This document shows, piece by piece, positions 60,774 through 64,000 of a DNA stretch of 64,000 nt. The stretch is from Ramlibacter paludis (GTDB taxonomy: Bacteria; Pseudomonadota; Gammaproteobacteria; Burkholderiales; Burkholderiaceae_C). The notes beneath the pieces were generated by a model. That model was given only the letters and a program-made list of their open reading frames with translations. It was not told the DNA's origin and searched no databases. The stretch's first letter is position 1; each line of letters begins with the position of its first letter. Position numbers and translations under genes: made by a program. The stretch is from contig NZ_JAKLTM010000002.1 in NCBI RefSeq assembly GCF_022012305.1, forward strand, positions 186,001 to 250,000, written 5' to 3'.

Positions 60774-61639
60774 CTGGCCGCCTCCGGGAAGCGCCCTTGC
60801 AGGCATTGCACCATCAGCTGCGCGGCCTGCGCCATGCGCGGGCCGGGCCGCGCCAGCACGTCCGCCTGCGCGCTGCCGTAGGCGCAGATGCGCTGCTCGC
60901 GCACCGCGCGGATGGCGCGCCAGCCGGGCCGTTGCGGCAGGCCGGCGGCCTCGCCCTGCTCGACGAAGATCACTTCGGGATCCGCGCGCACCACGAACTC
61001 GGGATTGAGCTTGGGGAAGGGCCCGAGCGCGGCCGGCACGACGTTGGCGGCGCCTATGCGCGTGAGCAGTTCACCGATGAAGGACGATTCGCCTGCGGCA
61101 TACGGCGCGCCGCTCACTTCGAAGTAGACGCGCGTGCCGCGCAGCGCCGGCGGCAGCGAGCGGGCCACCGCGGCCAAGTCCTGCTCGATGCGCCGCCACG
61201 TAACGGCTGCGTCAGCGGTTCCGAGTACGGGGCCAAGGATGCCCAGCACCCGCTGCACGTCGGCAAAGGTGCGCGGCTCCAGCGCCAGCACCTTCAGGCC
61301 CAGCGCCTGCAGCCGGTCGAGCGCGCGCGACGACGTCGGCGTCAGCACGAGGTCGGGCCGCAGCGCCACGATGGCTTCGATGCGCGCATCTTCCAGGCCG
61401 CCGACATGCGGGACCTTGCGCACCGCGGCCGGGAAGTTGGAGTAGTCGTCGACGCCGACCAGCCGCGAGCAGGCGTCCAGCGCGCAGACGAATTCGGTCA
61501 GCGAAGGCAGCAGCGAGACGATGCGCTGCGGCGGTGCCGCGAAGGACACCGTCGCGTTCCGGTCGTCGCGGACCTGGATCGCCGCATGCGCGGTTCCCGC
61601 GGCCAGCAGCACCAGCATGAGCGCAAGTCGCCTAAGCAT
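60770..61639 (-). CDS. btuF: Cobalamin-binding periplasmic protein (BtuF-like)
   Basis: A 289-residue periplasmic receptor. Residues 1-19 form a signal peptide (MLRRLALMLVLLAAGTAHAA). The class III fold is indicated by PQRIVSLLPSLTEFVCALDA, GVDDYSNFP, VGGLEDARIEAIVALRPDLV and the C-terminal AAQLMVQCLQG helix. The conserved Trp/Glu pocket is not identified with certainty. It overlaps the upstream binding-protein gene by 8 nt. It delivers a corrinoid to the BtuC/BtuD pair. Confidence 0.9.
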   Translation of the reverse strand: MLRRLALMLVLLAAGTAHAAIQVRDDRNATVSFAAPPQRIVSLLPSLTEFVCALDACSRLVGVDDYSNFPAAVRKVPHVGGLEDARIEAIVALRPDLVLTPTSSRALDRLQALGLKVLALEPRTFADVQRVLGILGPVLGTADAAVTWRRIEQDLAAVARSLPPALRGTRVYFEVSGAPYAAGESSFIGELLTRIGAANVVPAALGPFPKLNPEFVVRADPEVIFVEQGEAAGLPQRPGWRAIRAVREQRICAYGSAQADVLARPGPRMAQAAQLMVQCLQGRFPEAAR

Positions 61640-62444
61640 GCGCCTTGCTCCACGCCACGACGATGCGGTGCAGTTGCTCCACGCCGTCCGTCAAGGCCGC
61701 CGGTCCCGGCTGCAGGATGTCGGCGCTCTTGATTTCGAACAGCTGCCCGTCGCGCACCGCATTCACGGCCTCCCACCCGGGCCGCGCCGCCACCTTCTCC
61801 GCGCGGAATTTCTTGCCGCACCAGGAGCCGATGATGATGTCCGGGTTGCGCCGCACGATCTCCGCGCCGTCCGCGATGATCCGGTCCTTGCCCAGCGACT
61901 GCAGCGCCAGTTCGGGAAACACGTCGTCGCCGCCGGCGATGCCCGCCAGCTCGGACACCCAGCGGATGCCGCTGATGTGCGGCTCGTCCCATTCCTCGAA
62001 ATACACCCGCGGCCGCCGCGCCAGCGCGCGGCCGGCCGCCTCGACCTGCAGCAGCCGCGCGCGCATGCCTTCGAGCAGGCGCAAGCCGTCGTCGGCGCGC
62101 CCCACCATCGCCGCCACCTGGTACAGCATGGCGAAGATCTCCTCCACGCTGCGCTGGTTGAAGATGGTGACCTGCACGCCCTTCTTCACGAGTTCGGCGG
62201 CGATGTCGGCCTGCAGGTCGGAAAAGCCGAAGACGCAATCCGGCTTCAGCTCCAGGATCCTGTCGATCTTCGCGCTGAGGAAGGCGCTCACCTTCGGCTT
62301 CTCCTCGCGCGCCCTACGCGGGCGCACGGTGTAGCCGGAGATGCCGACGATGCGCGCCTCCTCGCCCAGCAGGTAAAGCCACTCCGTCGCTTCCTCGGTG
62401 AGGCAGACGATGCGGCGGGGGCCGCGCGGAATGGCGATGGCCAT
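61632..62444 (-). CDS. Second BtuF-like binding protein without a signal peptide
   Basis: A 270-residue protein of the same class III binding-protein fold (PRRIVCLTEEATEWLYLLGE, KIDRILELKPDCVFGFSDLQ, FNQRSVEEIFAMLYQVAAMV). Its N-terminus MAIAIPRGPRR has no signal peptide or lipobox, so it should stay in the cytoplasm unless the start is wrong; no signal-like sequence is open upstream in this frame, where the TonB receptor ends. It lies between the receptor and btuF. It could hold corrinoid in the cytoplasm or be a non-transport homologue. Confidence 0.85.
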   Translation of the reverse strand: MAIAIPRGPRRIVCLTEEATEWLYLLGEEARIVGISGYTVRPRRAREEKPKVSAFLSAKIDRILELKPDCVFGFSDLQADIAAELVKKGVQVTIFNQRSVEEIFAMLYQVAAMVGRADDGLRLLEGMRARLLQVEAAGRALARRPRVYFEEWDEPHISGIRWVSELAGIAGGDDVFPELALQSLGKDRIIADGAEIVRRNPDIIIGSWCGKKFRAEKVAARPGWEAVNAVRDGQLFEIKSADILQPGPAALTDGVEQLHRIVVAWSKAHA

Positions 62445-62452
62445 GGGCGTCC

Positions 62453-64000
62453 TCAGAACTGGTAGCGCGCCGAGGCGGTGAAGGCGCGGCCCGCCTCCGG
62501 GTAGATGGACGTCACCTGGCCGGCCGCGCAGCCGAAGGCCTGCGTGAAGTACTTGCGGTCGAAAAGGTTGGTCACGCCCAGGGCAAGTTCCAGCGCCCGG
62601 AACTGGTAGGCGTAGCGCGCATCGGCGGTGGCGTAGGCGGGCATGGCGCAGGCATTGGCGAAGTCCGGATGTTGCGACGATACCCAGTTCACGCCGCCGC
62701 TCAAGCGGTGGCCGGCCAGCGGCGTCCAGTCGGCCCGCAGCGCCACGGAAGCGTGCGGGACCAGGGGCACGTCCTTGCCCGCGTACGGGCCGGAGCGGAA
62801 CGTGGCTTGCCGCCAGGCCGCATTCAGGCGCAGCGCGAAGGCACGCGTCAGTTCGTGGCTGGCATCCAGCTCCAGGCCCTCGCGCCGCGTCGGATCGAAG
62901 TTGACGTTGGCGCCCGGGAAGCCGAAAGGACCCGGCGCGTTGGGATCGAAGCCGATCTCGTTCTCCAGGCGGCTGCTGTACAGGCGCGCATCGAGCTTGC
63001 CGCCGGCCCAGGCGTAGCGCAGGCCCGCTTCGGCATCCTTCGAGGTCTGCGGCTGCAGCACCAGGCCCGGCGAAGTGAAGTTGAACTCGTCGACGTTGGC
63101 CAGGCGGAAGCTCGTGCCGATGCGCGCATAGGCGGTCACGGCGGCATTGAACGGATGGCTCACGCCCAGCTCCCACGCCGTGGGGCTGTCGTCGAAGCCC
63201 GTCCCCGAGCTCGTGTTGTCCTTGCTGATGCGCGAGGTGCGCGCGCCCAGCGAGAAGCGCGTGCCGGTCGCCATCGTGACGTCGTCCTTCAGGTAGTACC
63301 CGCGCGAGCGCTGGCTGGCGCGCGCGCCGAAGGCGCCCAGCACGTCGCGCTGCCAGTCGTCGAAGTCGGCGCCGGCCACGAAAGCGTTCTTCAGGCCGGC
63401 CACCGTACCTTCGTGCTTCGCCCGCAGCGCGTAGTTGTTGGCCGCTATGTCGTAGTCGTAGGCAAAGCCGGCGTTCAGGCTGCGCAGTTCCTTCTCGCGG
63501 TGCGCCGCATCGAAGGCCAGCTGCCAGCCGCCCAGTTCGGCCGCGGCGAACAGCGCGCCGCGCTGCCCTTTCAGCGTGGCCCAGTCGTCGGGACGGCTCG
63601 CCTGGCGCGGGTTGTCCGCGTACTGCGCGGTGCTGAGCGCGCCCGGCAGGCGTGCGTCCAGGTCGTCCTGCGACAGGCGCGCGCCGACGCGCAGCCAGTC
63701 GCCCGACCACTGCGCGGTGCCGCTGAAGGCCTCGACGTCGGAGGCGGCGTTGTCGCGGTAGCCGTCGGTCTTGCGCTTCTGCGCGTTGACGTCCAGGACC
63801 AGGCCGCCGGTGCCCAGGTGCGCATCGGCGCGGGCTTCGCGCAGCCCGTAGCTGCCCACGGCGCCGTACACCGAGCCGCTGTTCGCCTGCTGGACGCCGC
63901 GGCCGGCCTTGGTGGTGATGACAATCACGCCGCCGGTGGCGCCTTCGCCGTACAGCACCGCGCCGCTGCCGCGCAGGACCTCGATGCGCTCCACCGATTC
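62453..64000 (-). CDS. btuB: TonB-dependent cobalamin receptor, BtuB-like (N-terminal part outside the window)
   Basis: The C-terminal 515 or so residues of an outer-membrane receptor. Reading from the window edge, ESVERIEVLRGSGAVLYGEG then ATGGVIVITTK is the end of the plug domain. The remainder is a 22-strand barrel with alternating aromatic strands, ending in an aromatic residue (ASARYQF) as outer-membrane proteins do. Cobalamin specificity is inferred from the operon that follows. The signal peptide, TonB box and any cobalamin riboswitch would lie beyond position 64000. Confidence 0.9.
   Translation of the reverse strand, partial: ESVERIEVLRGSGAVLYGEGATGGVIVITTKAGRGVQQANSGSVYGAVGSYGLREARADAHLGTGGLVLDVNAQKRKTDGYRDNAASDVEAFSGTAQWSGDWLRVGARLSQDDLDARLPGALSTAQYADNPRQASRPDDWATLKGQRGALFAAAELGGWQLAFDAAHREKELRSLNAGFAYDYDIAANNYALRAKHEGTVAGLKNAFVAGADFDDWQRDVLGAFGARASQRSRGYYLKDDVTMATGTRFSLGARTSRISKDNTSSGTGFDDSPTAWELGVSHPFNAAVTAYARIGTSFRLANVDEFNFTSPGLVLQPQTSKDAEAGLRYAWAGGKLDARLYSSRLENEIGFDPNAPGPFGFPGANVNFDPTRREGLELDASHELTRAFALRLNAAWRQATFRSGPYAGKDVPLVPHASVALRADWTPLAGHRLSGGVNWVSSQHPDFANACAMPAYATADARYAYQFRALELALGVTNLFDRKYFTQAFGCAAGQVTSIYPEAGRAFTASARYQF

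Noticed and set aside
1..64000. tRNA, rRNA, CRISPR arrays, insertion sequences
   Set aside because: No cloverleaf-like segment, regularly spaced repeat or transposase-like protein was found on either strand.

Overview
This is a high-GC window, G/C-rich at wobble positions and densely packed with genes on both strands. It looks like the chromosome of a betaproteobacterium of the order Burkholderiales, most likely Comamonadaceae (a Ramlibacter/Variovorax-type relative). The reasons are the dnaG-rpoD pair with a long Lys/Ala/Pro-rich N-terminal extension on RpoD, two Bug-type tricarboxylate-transport receptors, a TctB/TctA pair, a TRAP importer, many single cytochromes, and gene organisation by 4-nt ATGA/GTGA overlaps. 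I see no tRNA, rRNA, CRISPR array, insertion sequence, integrase or plasmid function. The genus is an inference.

Layout. 1-7.8 kb: end of an amino-acid ABC ATPase, a YihY-type membrane protein, an acyl-CoA synthetase, then dnaG and rpoD with a clear terminator. 7.9-13.1 kb: Bug receptor-TctB-TctA operon, a small zinc ribbon, an EamA exporter and an aldo/keto reductase. 13.1-18.2 kb: an unusual minus-strand hydrolase block. It holds a secreted HExxH protein and, upstream, a tight three-gene operon: a serine-hydrolase/caspase fusion, an astacin-like metzincin, and a chitosanase-like muramidase-fold protein with a peptidoglycan-binding domain. This is the most novel-looking locus here. 18.4-26.3 kb: LuxR- and Crp-type regulators with an alpha/beta hydrolase, a DedA protein, an aminotransferase, a stress-type protein, a dienelactone hydrolase, an amidase, a degenerate receiver and a sugar kinase.

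26.3-33.1 kb is a coherent catabolic unit: TetR regulator, TRAP importer (small permease, large permease, receptor), type II dehydroquinase, shikimate/quinate dehydrogenase, an HPPD-like protein and a TIM-barrel dehydroshikimate dehydratase. Together they could import quinate or shikimate and convert it through 3-dehydroshikimate to protocatechuate. A 14-nt motif shared by the tetR start and the TRAP promoter suggests common control. 33.2-39.7 kb is a periplasmic redox cluster: di-haem peroxidase, a chemoreceptor-like protein, a cupredoxin, cytochromes c, and a PQQ alcohol dehydrogenase with an extra Asp of the lanthanide type, with an ankyrin protein in between.

39.7-45.0 kb: a small STAS-like protein, a gamma-glutamyltransferase-family hydrolase with a second Bug receptor, a divergent LysR regulator with a clear operator, and nth. 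45.0-54.5 kb: a complete MdtABC-type RND efflux operon with an outer-membrane factor. 54.7-57.4 kb: a lipoprotein phosphodiesterase, a methyltransferase and a universal stress protein. 57.6-64 kb: a cobalamin salvage operon (TonB receptor, two binding proteins, permease, ATPase, cobyric acid synthase), which runs off the right edge. No stretch longer than about 240 bases lacks a gene.
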